Position numbers and translations under genes: made by a program
The notes under the pieces: model-generated
Seen by the model: the letters and a program-made list of their open reading frames with translations, nothing else
Databases searched by the model: none
Told to the model about the DNA's origin: nothing
NCBI GenBank assembly: GCA_947585425.1
Contig: CANPWZ010000006.1
Span: 1-64,000 of the forward strand
Length of the DNA stretch: 64,000 nt
Source: an uncultured Oscillospiraceae bacterium
GTDB taxonomy: Bacteria > Bacillota > Clostridia > Oscillospirales > Oscillospiraceae
Direction: 5' to 3'
Shown: in pieces, positions 40,982-50,465 of the stretch
Position numbering within the stretch: the stretch's first letter is position 1
How the letters are laid out: each line of letters begins with the position of its first letter

Positions 40982-41944
40982 TCACAGCAACGCCATGATC
41001 TGCTCCCGCTCCGGCATGGAGCGGATGGCCCCCTTTTTGGTGGTGACCAGGTAGGCCGCCGCGTTGGCGAAGCGCAGCATTTGCCCCAGATCGTCGGGGG
41101 TCAGGCCGTCCAGCCCATGTTCCAGCACATAGTTCAGCACGCAGGCGCAGAAGGTGTCCCCCGCGCCGGTGGTCTCGATGGTGCCGCCCAGTTTGAGGGC
41201 GGGCTGATAGGCCCGCATGCCGCCGTAATGGGCCCAGCTGCCGTCGGCGCCGGCGGTGGCGTTCAGCAGTTTGATGTGGGGGTGCTTCGCCTGAAGGATG
41301 GCCACGGCCCGCCCGATGTCCGCCTGGCCGGTCATGAACTCCAGCTCGTTGTCGGCGATCTTGAGCACGTCGCACTGGCTGAGGCCCCACTCGATCTGGG
41401 CCCTGGCGTTCTCCAGGCTGTCCCACAGGGGCGGGCGCAGGTTGGGGTCGAAGGAGATCACCGCGCCGCTCTCCTTGGCCAGGGCCACCGCCTGTTTCGT
41501 GGCGGAGCGCACCGGCTCATGGGTGAGGGACAGAGTGCCGAAGTGGAACACGCGGGCGCTCTGGATCAGCTCCGCGGGGACCTCCTCCGGCGTCAGCATC
41601 ATGTCCGCGCCGGGGGCCCGGTAGAAGGAGAAATCCCGGTCGCCCCCCGGCAGGGTCTTCACAAAGGCCAGGGTGGTGCGGACGGCCCGGTCCACGGCCA
41701 AGCCGCCCGTGTCGATGCCGGCTTCCTCCGCCACGCCCCGCAGCAGGGAGCCGAACATATCGTCCCCCACCTTGCCGATGAAGGCGGTCCTTTTGCCCAG
41801 CTTCTGCAGCATGGCCAGCACATTGCAGGGGGCCCCGCCGGGATTGGCCTCGAACAGGGAGTTGCCCTGGCCGCTGGCGCCGTTCTCCGTGAAGTCCATG
41901 AGCAGCTCGCCCAGGGCCACCACGTCAAATGCCTTGTCTGTCAT
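40982..41944 (-). CDS. scrK: Fructokinase, PfkB family
   Basis: 320 residues from the ATG at 41944; the upstream tracked start overlaps the GH32 gene. PfkB signatures are visible: the N-terminal GxGG-like ANPGGAPCNVLAML and the C-terminal ETTGAGDTFCACVL, with the catalytic Asp in GAGD. It phosphorylates fructose at the expense of ATP to give fructose-6-phosphate for glycolysis. It is the last gene of the operon, 13 bases after the intracellular GH32, whose product it consumes. Confidence 0.9.
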   Translation of the reverse strand: MTDKAFDVVALGELLMDFTENGASGQGNSLFEANPGGAPCNVLAMLQKLGKRTAFIGKVGDDMFGSLLRGVAEEAGIDTGGLAVDRAVRTTLAFVKTLPGGDRDFSFYRAPGADMMLTPEEVPAELIQSARVFHFGTLSLTHEPVRSATKQAVALAKESGAVISFDPNLRPPLWDSLENARAQIEWGLSQCDVLKIADNELEFMTGQADIGRAVAILQAKHPHIKLLNATAGADGSWAHYGGMRAYQPALKLGGTIETTGAGDTFCACVLNYVLEHGLDGLTPDDLGQMLRFANAAAYLVTTKKGAIRSMPEREQIMALL

Positions 41945-41957
41945 CCCGTCCGCCCCC

Positions 41958-43445
41958 TCAGTCCATGACGATGTCGTATTTCTCCACATCCATCAGCACC
42001 GAGCCCACCGCGTCGAAGCTGATGGCGGCAGCCTCCTGCCGGGTGAAGATGACGGCGGAGGCGGCCTGCTCCCCGTCGTTGACGAACACCTCCACGCTGA
42101 AGCGGTCCAGGATGATCCGCAGCTTGAGCGCGCCGTCCCTGGGCCGCACCAGGAGGCTGCGGGTGTGGACGATATCGGCGTTGCTGCCGCTGCGGGTGCG
42201 GTCCAGCTTCAGGATGCTGGTGCCCGGCTTGTACCGGAGGGTGGTGACGTACTCCCCGTCCTTGGCCACATGGACCCGGAAACAGCTGTAAGAGTCCCTG
42301 CTGGCGGGCCGGACGGTGACGGTCATGTCGATCATACGCCCCTGGATGCCGTGGAGGGTGGTCTCCGCGCCCACCAGCACGTTCTGGTAGGCGACCTTGT
42401 TCCGGCGATACCCCTCCAGCTCCCGCACCGGCGTCTGGATCAGGCGGCCCTCCCGGATGGACAGCTCCCGGGGCAGGGACATCTGCCCGAACCAGCGGTT
42501 AGTTCTGGGCTTGCCGCCGATGGTGTTCCAGTTCTGCATCCAGCCGATCATGATCCGGCGGCCGTCGGCGGCCTCCAGGGTCTGGGGGGCGTAGAAGTCG
42601 ATGCCGTAGTCGATGGCCTGGACGCTCTCCCGCTCGAAGCGGTTGCGCTCCCTGTCGTAGCTCCCGATGAGGCAGACGGTGCCGTGGCCGGCGTGGAACT
42701 CCAGCCCGATGGGGCTCATCTCCATGGGACTGACCAGCAGCACCTGCTTTCCGTCCAGGGGGAAGAAATCGGGGCACTCCCACATCTGCCCGTACTGGTT
42801 GCGGGAGGCGTCCACCGGCCCCACCAGGGACCAGTCCACGCCGTTCTCGCTTGTGTAGAGCAGCACCGTCCCGCTGCTGTCCGGGACGCGGTTGCCCACC
42901 ACCAGGCGGTAGGTGCCGTCCGGCTCCCGCCACACCTTGGGGTCCCGGAAGTCCTCCGGGCTGCCCCCGGCGGGCAGGTCTTTGGCCGTCAGCACCGGGT
43001 TGGCGGGCCACTTCTCATAGTCCACCCCGTCGCCGATGGCGACGCACTGGGTCTGGCAGTCGTGAAGCTCGCCGTTCTCCAGGCGGATCTGGCGCACCCC
43101 GGTGTAGACCAGGAGCTGGCGGCCGTCGGGCAGCTCCGCCGCGCCGCCGGAAAAGCACCCGTTCTGATCGTACTCCATATCGGGGGCCAAAGCCGCGGGC
43201 AGCCGCTCCCAGCGGAGGAAGTCCCGGGTCTTGACGTGGCCCCAGTGCATGGAGTCCCAGTCGGTGGAGTAGGGGTGATACTGGTAAAAGAGATGGTACT
43301 CCCCCTTGTAGCGGGAGAAGCCGTTGGGGTCGTTCATCCAGCCGATGGTGGGGGTCAGGTGAAAGGCCGGACGCCGGTCGTCCGGGATAAAGGGGCCGTA
43401 GTGGGCCTCGAATTCCCGCGCTTTTCGCAGCTTGTCGCTGATCAT
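41958..43445 (-). CDS. Intracellular GH32 beta-fructosidase (sucrose/oligofructose hydrolase)
   Basis: 495 residues with no signal peptide. The five-bladed propeller motifs are present: WMNDPNGF with the nucleophile Asp, FRDPKVW (transition-state stabiliser) and WECPDFF with the acid/base Glu, followed by a beta-sandwich C-terminus. It cleaves terminal fructose from sucrose or imported fructo-oligosaccharides in the cytoplasm. Because uptake here is by an ABC system, the substrate is probably unphosphorylated, so 'sucrose-6-phosphate hydrolase' would be misleading. Its start overlaps the yesL-like stop. Confidence 0.93.
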   Translation of the reverse strand: MISDKLRKAREFEAHYGPFIPDDRRPAFHLTPTIGWMNDPNGFSRYKGEYHLFYQYHPYSTDWDSMHWGHVKTRDFLRWERLPAALAPDMEYDQNGCFSGGAAELPDGRQLLVYTGVRQIRLENGELHDCQTQCVAIGDGVDYEKWPANPVLTAKDLPAGGSPEDFRDPKVWREPDGTYRLVVGNRVPDSSGTVLLYTSENGVDWSLVGPVDASRNQYGQMWECPDFFPLDGKQVLLVSPMEMSPIGLEFHAGHGTVCLIGSYDRERNRFERESVQAIDYGIDFYAPQTLEAADGRRIMIGWMQNWNTIGGKPRTNRWFGQMSLPRELSIREGRLIQTPVRELEGYRRNKVAYQNVLVGAETTLHGIQGRMIDMTVTVRPASRDSYSCFRVHVAKDGEYVTTLRYKPGTSILKLDRTRSGSNADIVHTRSLLVRPRDGALKLRIILDRFSVEVFVNDGEQAASAVIFTRQEAAAISFDAVGSVLMDVEKYDIVMD

Positions 43446-44116
43446 CAGGATCCCTCCGTTTCGCTGTTGTCAGGGTCGCCGTCCCCGCCCGTCTCTTTCT
43501 CCACGTCCTCCGGCCGCATGTGCAGCAGGAACACCTTTTCCATGGTGACGCTGCCGATCCAGCAGGCCGCGGCGGGGACGATCAGGAGCAGGACGGGGGC
43601 GATCAGGATCAGGGCGGCCCCGGCCAGGATGGGTAGGAACACCCACAGGGACTTGACAGGGTGGGCCGCCATGAGCAGGAGGCTGAAGCGCAGCACGTCC
43701 TTCACGCTCCCGTTGAACCGGGCGCAGTAGGCGGACAGCCATGCCGTCCAGGTCACCGCCACGCAGATGAGCACCAGGATCACCCAGTAGAGGTTCCCGA
43801 TCAGCTTCCCCTGGAGGTACATGGAGCGGAACACCAGGGCGTCCACTGTCAGCAGGATCAGCAGGGCCAGGGCGGGCAGCCAGGCCAGGGTGGAGCGCTT
43901 CAGGTTCTCCTTGAACGCATCCCAGAATGTCCGCCACAGATACCCCTCGTCCCGGCGGATGTATTTGTACACCGCGGCGTACAGGGCGGCGGACGACGCG
44001 CCCATGGTGACGATGGGGATGGAGAAGACCAGCCACAGGACGCTGAGGCAGATGCAGTCGGCGATATGGATCAGGCCGCGCATGAATTTGCTGTCGATGT
44101 CAAACAGGCGTCTCAT
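43445..44116 (-). CDS. YesL/DUF624 family membrane protein
   Basis: 223 residues with about five hydrophobic helices (LSVLWLVFSIPIVTMG, LALLILLTVDALVF, ...). The start MRRLFDIDSKFMRGLIHIADCI and the IPIVTMGASSAALY motif identify the YesL family, which regularly accompanies LplB/LplC-type sugar permeases and glycosidases in Firmicutes. Its exact job is unknown; association with the ABC transporter is inferred from co-occurrence. Stop and start overlap with the GH32 gene, indicating translational coupling. Confidence 0.88.
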   Translation of the reverse strand: MRRLFDIDSKFMRGLIHIADCICLSVLWLVFSIPIVTMGASSAALYAAVYKYIRRDEGYLWRTFWDAFKENLKRSTLAWLPALALLILLTVDALVFRSMYLQGKLIGNLYWVILVLICVAVTWTAWLSAYCARFNGSVKDVLRFSLLLMAAHPVKSLWVFLPILAGAALILIAPVLLLIVPAAACWIGSVTMEKVFLLHMRPEDVEKETGGDGDPDNSETEGS

Positions 44117-44167
44117 TTCCCATGCCCCCGCTCGTCAGATGTGTAGTTTGGATGGACTTTGGCGCTG

Positions 44168-45916
44168 TCACGGACGGGTGTACTCCCTGAGAGAGGAGAA
44201 CAGCACCGAATTGTTCTCCGCGAACAGCTGGATGGTCTTGCCGCTGGCCCCGTAGAGCCGGACGGTGAGGGCGGCCTGGCCGTCGATGTAGAACACGCCC
44301 GCCGAGCCCTCCTGGATGTAGGTGAAGGAATAATCGGTATTGGGCTCCAGGTCCACCGCCGTCTCGGTGATGAGGGTGCCGCCCTCGTTGAACTGAAGCT
44401 GCACCTTGTCCTCCGCGGGGACCAGAGCGATGAACTTGTTCTTGCCGTCCCGGCCGTTGTAGTCGAAGCTGAGGCCGAAGGAGCCCTCGCCGGTATAGCG
44501 GAACTCGCCGGTGAGCTTGAAGCTCTCATAGCAGGTGAAGGCGTCGGCATAGGCGTAGACCGAGCCGGACTCCACGGAGACGTGGGTGTCCTCCGCCGCC
44601 AGCGCCCGCCGGACCGAGAAGGCGTCCTCCACGGCGTCCACCGGGGCCAGGGCCAGGGTGCCGTCCTCGTTTTGGATCAGCTTTTGGACGGCCAGATTGC
44701 CCGCCCAGCCGGACACGTCCTGGGTGGAGGAGGGGGACTCGGACCGCCGGGCCCAGCCCACCATGTAACAGTTCTCGCCGTCCTCCACGTGCTTGGCGGC
44801 GTAGAACAGCTTGCCGTCCAGCCGCACGGGGTCCCCGTAGGGGCCGTAGGGAGTATCGGACACGGCGTACCAGAGGGTGTCGTCCTGGGCGGAGTAGGTG
44901 ATGTAGTATTTGCCGCCCATCTCAAAGGTGTCGCTGCACTCCAGGTTCCAAAAGTCGCCGTTTTTGGCCTCGTCGTTGGTGAAGATGACCCCGTCGTAGT
45001 GTCTGTTCTCCAGATCGGGGCTGAGGGTGTATTTCAGGATGCGGGCCACCCCGCCCTGGGAGGCGGTGACGGTGAGGACGATGTTCCCGCTCTCGTCCAC
45101 ATATCCCTGGGGGTCCCGGAAGTCGTTTTTCTGGCCCAGCTCGGAGGGGGGCGTGATCTCCCAGCCCTCCAGCTTCTCGAAAGCGGTGGGGGTATCGCCC
45201 ACGGCCACCATGATCTTCTCGGCGTACTCCAGGATGTTCCCGTCACCGTGACCAGTATAGAAGAAGTAATACTTCCCGTCAACCTTCACCACGGAGCCGG
45301 TGCCAATCCAGCTGTCCTGCCCGCCGGAGCGGTTGGCCTCCAGCACCGGGTCGTCGTACTCGGTGTAGGTGAGGAAGTCGGTGGTGGTGGTCAGATAGGC
45401 CGAGTGGTTATAGGAGTCGCCGGCCTCTTTCAGATAGTAGATGTAATAGGTGCCGTCCTCATAGTAGGGCATGGTGTCGCCCACATAGGGCTGGCTGGTG
45501 CCGTCCATCTCCGGGAGGAAGAAGGTGGCGTAGTCGTAGGCCTCCTCCTGGCTGCCGGGGGTGCGGAGGGAGGAGAAGTCCTTGTCGTTTCCGGGGTCGG
45601 AGATCGTGTCCCCGGTGTCCCGGTCCCAGCCGGCGTAGAGGGTCATATCGGACTTGACCTTGTCCGCGCCCGCATCCCAGGGCAGGGTGAGGCCGGCGTC
45701 CTGGAACCAGCCCAGGAAGGTATAGCCCTCCCGGACAGGGGCCTCGGGGGCGGTGATGGTCTTGCCGGAGGACACCGTCTGGCTTGGGATGGTCAGGTCG
45801 GCGTCGGAGTTGTCGTCAAAGGTCACCGTGTACTCCGCGGTGGGGCCGCAGCCGCACAGCAGGGCGCTGAGGAGCAGGCACAGGGCGGTGAGCCCCGCGA
45901 TGATGGTTCGTCTCAT
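44168..45916 (-). CDS. Surface lipoprotein GH32 fructanase with InlB-type repeat
   Basis: 582 residues. A lipoprotein signal peptide ends in an LLCGC lipobox. One Listeria-Bacteroides (InlB B) repeat follows, about residues 28-97, ending MTLYAGW. Next is a GH32-type propeller with VGDTMPYYEDG at the first blade, FRDPQGY and NLECSDTF carrying the acid/base Glu. A C-terminal concanavalin-like sandwich completes the fold. The usual WMNDPNG is altered, so specificity may differ from invertases. It probably trims fructans outside the cell for the ABC importer. Confidence 0.85.
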   Translation of the reverse strand: MRRTIIAGLTALCLLLSALLCGCGPTAEYTVTFDDNSDADLTIPSQTVSSGKTITAPEAPVREGYTFLGWFQDAGLTLPWDAGADKVKSDMTLYAGWDRDTGDTISDPGNDKDFSSLRTPGSQEEAYDYATFFLPEMDGTSQPYVGDTMPYYEDGTYYIYYLKEAGDSYNHSAYLTTTTDFLTYTEYDDPVLEANRSGGQDSWIGTGSVVKVDGKYYFFYTGHGDGNILEYAEKIMVAVGDTPTAFEKLEGWEITPPSELGQKNDFRDPQGYVDESGNIVLTVTASQGGVARILKYTLSPDLENRHYDGVIFTNDEAKNGDFWNLECSDTFEMGGKYYITYSAQDDTLWYAVSDTPYGPYGDPVRLDGKLFYAAKHVEDGENCYMVGWARRSESPSSTQDVSGWAGNLAVQKLIQNEDGTLALAPVDAVEDAFSVRRALAAEDTHVSVESGSVYAYADAFTCYESFKLTGEFRYTGEGSFGLSFDYNGRDGKNKFIALVPAEDKVQLQFNEGGTLITETAVDLEPNTDYSFTYIQEGSAGVFYIDGQAALTVRLYGASGKTIQLFAENNSVLFSSLREYTRP

Positions 45917-45951
45917 GTTAGCCTCCCTATGTCGTTGAGCGCGTCCGCAGT

Positions 45952-45993
45952 ACGCTTGCAGAGGGGATACCCAGGCATCCCCTCTGCAGGCGT
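45952..45993 (-). promoter_or_regulatory. Intergenic stem-loop within the fructan operon
   Basis: ACGCTTGCAGAGGGGAT pairs with ATCCCCTCTGCAGGCGT (one mismatch) around a nine-base loop between the CBM lipoprotein and the GH32 lipoprotein. There is no strong T-run. Such stems often stabilise the upstream transporter mRNA and lower downstream expression. Confidence 0.6.
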
Positions 45994-46009
45994 TTCGCGT
46001 ATAGTCGGA

Positions 46010-47791
46010 TCAGATCACGCTGCTCTGATAGATGGTGATGTTGGAGAACTCGATGGTCACCTCGCCCATCCCGGCCAGGTCCGCGGAGCCGAACTGGAAC
46101 AGGAGCTCAAAGTCCATGTCGGTGATGAGGGTGTCGGTGGTGGTGAAGGTGAAGGTCTGCTCATCAGTGGTGAAGTCGATGGCCTCGGACAGGCGGGGAT
46201 CCCAGCCGCCGGCGGGGTTCAGGAAGAAGCCGCAGGAGACGGGCTTGGTGGCCTTGGCGGTGATCTCCACCGTGAAGTAGCTGTCGGCGGGCAGGGTCAG
46301 GTCCATGTAGAGCTTGTCGTGCCAGTCGGTGGTGCCGCCCTGGTCGATGCGGTAGTTGAGGCTGCCGTTCTCGGTCCAGATGGTGCCCACGCCCCGCTCG
46401 TTGTCCTCGTCGGTGCCGTTGTAGGTGCCCCAGCTGTAATCGTCGCCCTCATAGGGGACGCCGAAGCTGTCGATGGTCTTTTCGGTGTTCAAATCGCCCT
46501 CCACCTTGCCGAACTCCAGGGCGGTGACGGTGATGGTGTTGGCGGTGACGCCGTCGGAGGGATTGCCGATCTGCATGCGGATCACGGGGTCGGACACGGC
46601 GTTCTCAGCGGTGAACACGTTGGTGATCTCCACCTCCTCGCCGGCGGCCAGGTTCAGGCTGTTGAAGTTGGCCCGGGCCGCGTCGGCCTGGGAGGAACTC
46701 TCCACCAGCAGCTCGCCGGACTGGGCGCTGTCGGCCTTGACGGTGAAGCGGTAGTAGTACTTGACGCCCGCCTCCACGGCCACGCCGGGCAGGGCCAGGT
46801 CGGCCTTGATGCTCCACACCCCGCCCTCGGTGGGATAGGAGTCGATCTGGAAGGCGGCCGCGCCGCCCGCCACGTTCACTGAGGCGGCGGCCCCGTCCCC
46901 GGCGGAGACGGCGGCCTCAGCCGCGCCGGAGAAGGTAGCGGTGTAGACGGGGGCCATGGTCTGCTCGCCGGTGATCTCATAGATCTCTATCTTGTCGATG
47001 GTGACAGTGAAATCACTGGGGGTGGTGTCGCTGGGGTTGTCGGGGTTGGGGGTGATCTTCCCCAGGTTCAAAAGCAGGTCGGCGGTGTTCTCTCCGGCGG
47101 AGGTGAAGTTCATCTCGATGGGGGCGATCTCAGGGCCGATGGGTAGGTTATAGGCCCCGCCCAGGTTCTGATCCCCGGCGTTGGCCAGGAGATGGGCGTA
47201 GGTGGGGGCGGTGGACTTGGCCCACACCTTCACCCGGTAGTCCGCCGCCTTCAGCTCCACGCCGGACTTCACCAGCTGGATGTCGGTGTCGCCGCTGCCG
47301 GGGTCGGTGATGTCGAACACATAGGCGCCCTGCTTCAGCGCGCCAGCGGCCTGGACGCCGTCCGCGACCTTGGCGGTCCAGCCGTGGCTGTCGGCGGCCT
47401 TGTCGGAGAAGTCGAACTTCTGGAAGACCACCGCCTCGCCGGTCTGGCGGGTGACGGTGAGTGTGGCGTAGGCCTTGGCCTCCAGCCCGCCCTTGTCGGT
47501 GACGGAGTAGGTCAGCTCATAGTCGCCGGGGTTCTCCGGGGTGGCCTTGCCGTTCTGGAAGGTCAGCTCGGGCAGAGAGGTGATGACGATTTTGGCGGTC
47601 ACGTCGCCGTCCTCCGCGTCGGTGGCGGAGACGCCGGCCATGGCGTCGAACTCGCTGCCGGCCTGGACGCTCTGGTCCGCCACGCCGGCGATTTCAGGGG
47701 CCGTGTTGTCCCCGCTCTGCCCGCAGGCAGAGACGGAGAACAGCAGGGCCAGGCACAGCAGTGCCGCGATAACATTACGAAGCTGTTTCAT
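46010..47791 (-). CDS. Multidomain carbohydrate-binding lipoprotein
   Basis: 593 residues. Lipobox SVSACG at the N-terminus. Residues ~27-105 form a bacterial Ig-like (DUF5011-type) domain with TDAEDGDVTAKI. Three beta-sandwich units of CBM4/9 type follow, each with an F-x-F-x-D/W-x-A start such as FQKFDFSDKAADSHGW. No catalytic motif. It sits between the binding protein and the secreted GH32 in the operon and probably holds fructan at the cell surface. The ligand is inferred from context only. Confidence 0.75.
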   Translation of the reverse strand: MKQLRNVIAALLCLALLFSVSACGQSGDNTAPEIAGVADQSVQAGSEFDAMAGVSATDAEDGDVTAKIVITSLPELTFQNGKATPENPGDYELTYSVTDKGGLEAKAYATLTVTRQTGEAVVFQKFDFSDKAADSHGWTAKVADGVQAAGALKQGAYVFDITDPGSGDTDIQLVKSGVELKAADYRVKVWAKSTAPTYAHLLANAGDQNLGGAYNLPIGPEIAPIEMNFTSAGENTADLLLNLGKITPNPDNPSDTTPSDFTVTIDKIEIYEITGEQTMAPVYTATFSGAAEAAVSAGDGAAASVNVAGGAAAFQIDSYPTEGGVWSIKADLALPGVAVEAGVKYYYRFTVKADSAQSGELLVESSSQADAARANFNSLNLAAGEEVEITNVFTAENAVSDPVIRMQIGNPSDGVTANTITVTALEFGKVEGDLNTEKTIDSFGVPYEGDDYSWGTYNGTDEDNERGVGTIWTENGSLNYRIDQGGTTDWHDKLYMDLTLPADSYFTVEITAKATKPVSCGFFLNPAGGWDPRLSEAIDFTTDEQTFTFTTTDTLITDMDFELLFQFGSADLAGMGEVTIEFSNITIYQSSVI

Positions 47792-47806
47792 TTCGGCGCA
47801 CTCCCT

Positions 47807-49504
47807 TTAAAAGCTGGCCGTATAGCGGTCATAGGCGTCCTGATAGATCTTCTGGATGGCGCTGAGGTTCACCCGGCCGTTCAGATCGCTCTGGAAGGTG
47901 GACCAGTCGGCGTCGGACACGCCGCCGTTCATCAGCCACTTGATCAGGTTGGTGCGGATGTAGTCGTTCAGGTTGGACTCATAGCTGCTCAGGGTGTTCA
48001 GCTCCTCCAGGGTGAACTGGAGGTTGGTGGGGCAGGGCACCACGCCATCGGGCACATAGGGCTTGGCGCACAGGTCCAGCCGCTCCAGGCGGAGCTGGGC
48101 ACGGGGCTCCATGTGGACCACGCTGGTCCAGGCGTCCTCGGACAGGTAGATGATGCCCAGGGGGGCGTTCTGGAGGCGCAACTCGTCGGAGGTCATGCCT
48201 TCGGGCACTTCCTTCTGCACCAGCATACCGTTCTCGTCCAGCTCCTCCTCATAGACGATGCCGATGGGGCCGTAGTTGATTTGGGCGGAGATGATGGGGT
48301 CATAGTAGCGGTCGAAGTAGGCCAGCAGGACTTCCACGTTGGGCACGCCGTTGAAGAAGATGACCTCGCCGGTGCTGACTTCGGGGTTGTTGGACACGCA
48401 GACGGTCTGGTCGCCATTGGGGCCCACCAGGGGAGCGCAGCAGATGTAGTTCTCCGGATTGGACACCACGGTCTCGCTCTCCCACCAGTAGAAGGCGCCG
48501 TAGGTCTCGTCCCCCTTGCCGTTGGCCAGGAAGTTGTCCTGGGAGATCTCGAAGGACACCTTGTCGATGAGACCCTTGGACACCCAGTCGGCGATGAAGT
48601 TGGTGGCCTCCTTGAAGCGGTCGTCCTGGACGGTGTAGGTGACCTTGCCGTCCACGATGACCCGGTGGTCGGTGTTGTCGTTCAGGCCGAACATGCCGTA
48701 GAGATCGCACTGGTTGCCCTGCCAGTTGTTGTAGACGAAGCTCAGGGGCCGCTCATCGTCGGTCTTGCCGTTGCCGTTCATATCGTTGTCCCGGAAGTAG
48801 GCCAGCATGGCCTCCATCTGGGCGGCGGTGATGGACAGGCCGTCCTTCAGGTCGGCGGCGGTGAGGCCGGTGACGGCGCCGGCGTCGATGGCGGCCTGGG
48901 CCCAGTTCTTGTTCAGGAACAGCAGGTTGGGGTGCTGGAGCAGGCCCATCTCCTCCACACGGGGCAGGGAGTAGATCTTGCCGTCCTCGCTGGTGAGCTG
49001 CGCCTTGATGTCGGGGCGGTCCTCCAAAATCCTGGACAGGTTGGGCATGTACTCCAGGTAGTCGCTGATGGGCAGCAGGACCTCCCGCTGGGCGTACTTG
49101 ATGATCTCGCCGGCGCTCATGCCCGCGTGGTAGATGGCGTCGGGCCGGTCGGAGGCGTTGCCGAAGATCAGGTTCTTCTGCTGGCCGTAGACGGACTCGG
49201 ACACGTTCTCCCAGGACACGTACACGTTGGTGCTCTCATACAGGTCCTGCATGATTTTCATGTCGTTGTAGTCCAGGGCGGAGGCGTTCTTGGAGGAGTA
49301 GACATTGAAGGAGATCTCCTGGGCGCCCTTGTCATTGAGGATGGGGGCGTTAGGGTCGGTCCACTGGAAGCCGTACTCGGACTTGAGGGTCTCGATGTCG
49401 GAGCCGCTCTGCTGCCCGCCGGGCCGGCTGCCGCTGGGGCCGCCGCAGGCGGCCAGGGACAGCACCAGCGCCGCCAGCGCGAGGATGGAAAGGAACTTTT
49501 TCAT
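47807..49504 (-). CDS. ABC transporter extracellular solute-binding lipoprotein (family 1, LipO-like)
   Basis: 565 residues with lipobox SLAACGG and a Gly/Ser-rich tether. The long sequence with YSSKNASALDYNDMKIMQDLYESTNVYVSW and later YLEYMPNLSRIL matches the large family-1 binding proteins that pair with LplB/YtcP permeases. It should capture fructo-oligosaccharides or sucrose outside the membrane and deliver them to the permeases encoded just upstream. Start ATG follows a GGAGG-type RBS. Confidence 0.92.
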   Translation of the reverse strand: MKKFLSILALAALVLSLAACGGPSGSRPGGQQSGSDIETLKSEYGFQWTDPNAPILNDKGAQEISFNVYSSKNASALDYNDMKIMQDLYESTNVYVSWENVSESVYGQQKNLIFGNASDRPDAIYHAGMSAGEIIKYAQREVLLPISDYLEYMPNLSRILEDRPDIKAQLTSEDGKIYSLPRVEEMGLLQHPNLLFLNKNWAQAAIDAGAVTGLTAADLKDGLSITAAQMEAMLAYFRDNDMNGNGKTDDERPLSFVYNNWQGNQCDLYGMFGLNDNTDHRVIVDGKVTYTVQDDRFKEATNFIADWVSKGLIDKVSFEISQDNFLANGKGDETYGAFYWWESETVVSNPENYICCAPLVGPNGDQTVCVSNNPEVSTGEVIFFNGVPNVEVLLAYFDRYYDPIISAQINYGPIGIVYEEELDENGMLVQKEVPEGMTSDELRLQNAPLGIIYLSEDAWTSVVHMEPRAQLRLERLDLCAKPYVPDGVVPCPTNLQFTLEELNTLSSYESNLNDYIRTNLIKWLMNGGVSDADWSTFQSDLNGRVNLSAIQKIYQDAYDRYTASF

Positions 49505-49553
49505 ACTGTGTTACCTCCAGTTGATGGTGAGTTGAATGGTTAGCCGATGGGGA

Positions 49554-50456
49554 TCAGCCCTTGAGGGAGCCGATCATCACGCCCTGGGCGAAGTACTTCT
49601 GCACGAAGGGGTACAGGCAGATGACCGGGGCGCTGGACACGATGACGGACACGTACTTGATCTGGTTGGCCAGGCGGTACTGCTCCAGGATGGTCTCGCC
49701 GCTGCCGCCGGTGGTACTCTCGGAGGCGATGAGGATCTCCTTCAGCACCAGCTGGAGGGGGTACAGGTTCTCGTCCTGGAGGAAGATCATGGCGTTGAAG
49801 TAGCTGTTCCACTGGCCGACGGCGTAGTAGAGGGCCATGACAGCCAGGATGGCCTTGGACAGGGGGATGACCAGGGAGGTGAAGATGCGGAACTCGCCCG
49901 CCCCGTCGATCCGGGCGGCCTCCACCAGCCCCTCCGGGATGCTGGACTCAAAGAAGGTCCGGGTCATGAACAGGTTCCACACCGACAGGATGGAGGGCAG
50001 GATCACCGACCACATGTTGTTCACCAGGTGCAGGCTGTTCATCACGTTGTAGAAGGGGATCAGGCCGCCGCCGAAGAACATGGGGATGATGAAATAGATC
50101 ATCCAGAACTTCTTGCCCAGCAGCGTCTTGCGGCTCAGGGCCCAGCCCGCGGGGATGGTGACCACCAGGGAGAGGACCACGGTGAGGACGGTGTAGATGA
50201 TGGTGTTCAGGTAGCCCCGCCACACATCGGCCCGCTCCAGGATCTTCTGGAAGCCGGACAGGGTCACCCGCACGGGGTAGAGCACCACCTCGCCGGCCAG
50301 GACGGCGTCCGGGTCGGAGATGGCGGCGATGATGATGAAGTAGATGGGGTACAGGATGATGAGGGTCATCAGGCCCAGGAAGATGTAGTTGAGGGCGTAG
50401 AACACCTTGTCGCCCATGGTGCTTTTCAGCAGTTTGTTTTTCACTGGCATCGTCAC
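49554..50456 (-). CDS. CUT1 ABC transporter permease, LplC/YtcP type
   Basis: 300 residues with six hydrophobic helices and the ATPase-contact (EAA) loop EAARIDGAGEFRIFTSLVIPLSK. The C-terminal YFAQGVMIGSLKG is characteristic of the YtcP/LplC subfamily. It pairs with the permease encoded just upstream (10-base gap). Together they form the membrane channel for the sugar imported by the operon. Confidence 0.93.
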   Translation of the reverse strand: MTMPVKNKLLKSTMGDKVFYALNYIFLGLMTLIILYPIYFIIIAAISDPDAVLAGEVVLYPVRVTLSGFQKILERADVWRGYLNTIIYTVLTVVLSLVVTIPAGWALSRKTLLGKKFWMIYFIIPMFFGGGLIPFYNVMNSLHLVNNMWSVILPSILSVWNLFMTRTFFESSIPEGLVEAARIDGAGEFRIFTSLVIPLSKAILAVMALYYAVGQWNSYFNAMIFLQDENLYPLQLVLKEILIASESTTGGSGETILEQYRLANQIKYVSVIVSSAPVICLYPFVQKYFAQGVMIGSLKG

Positions 50457-50465
50457 AGCCTCCCT

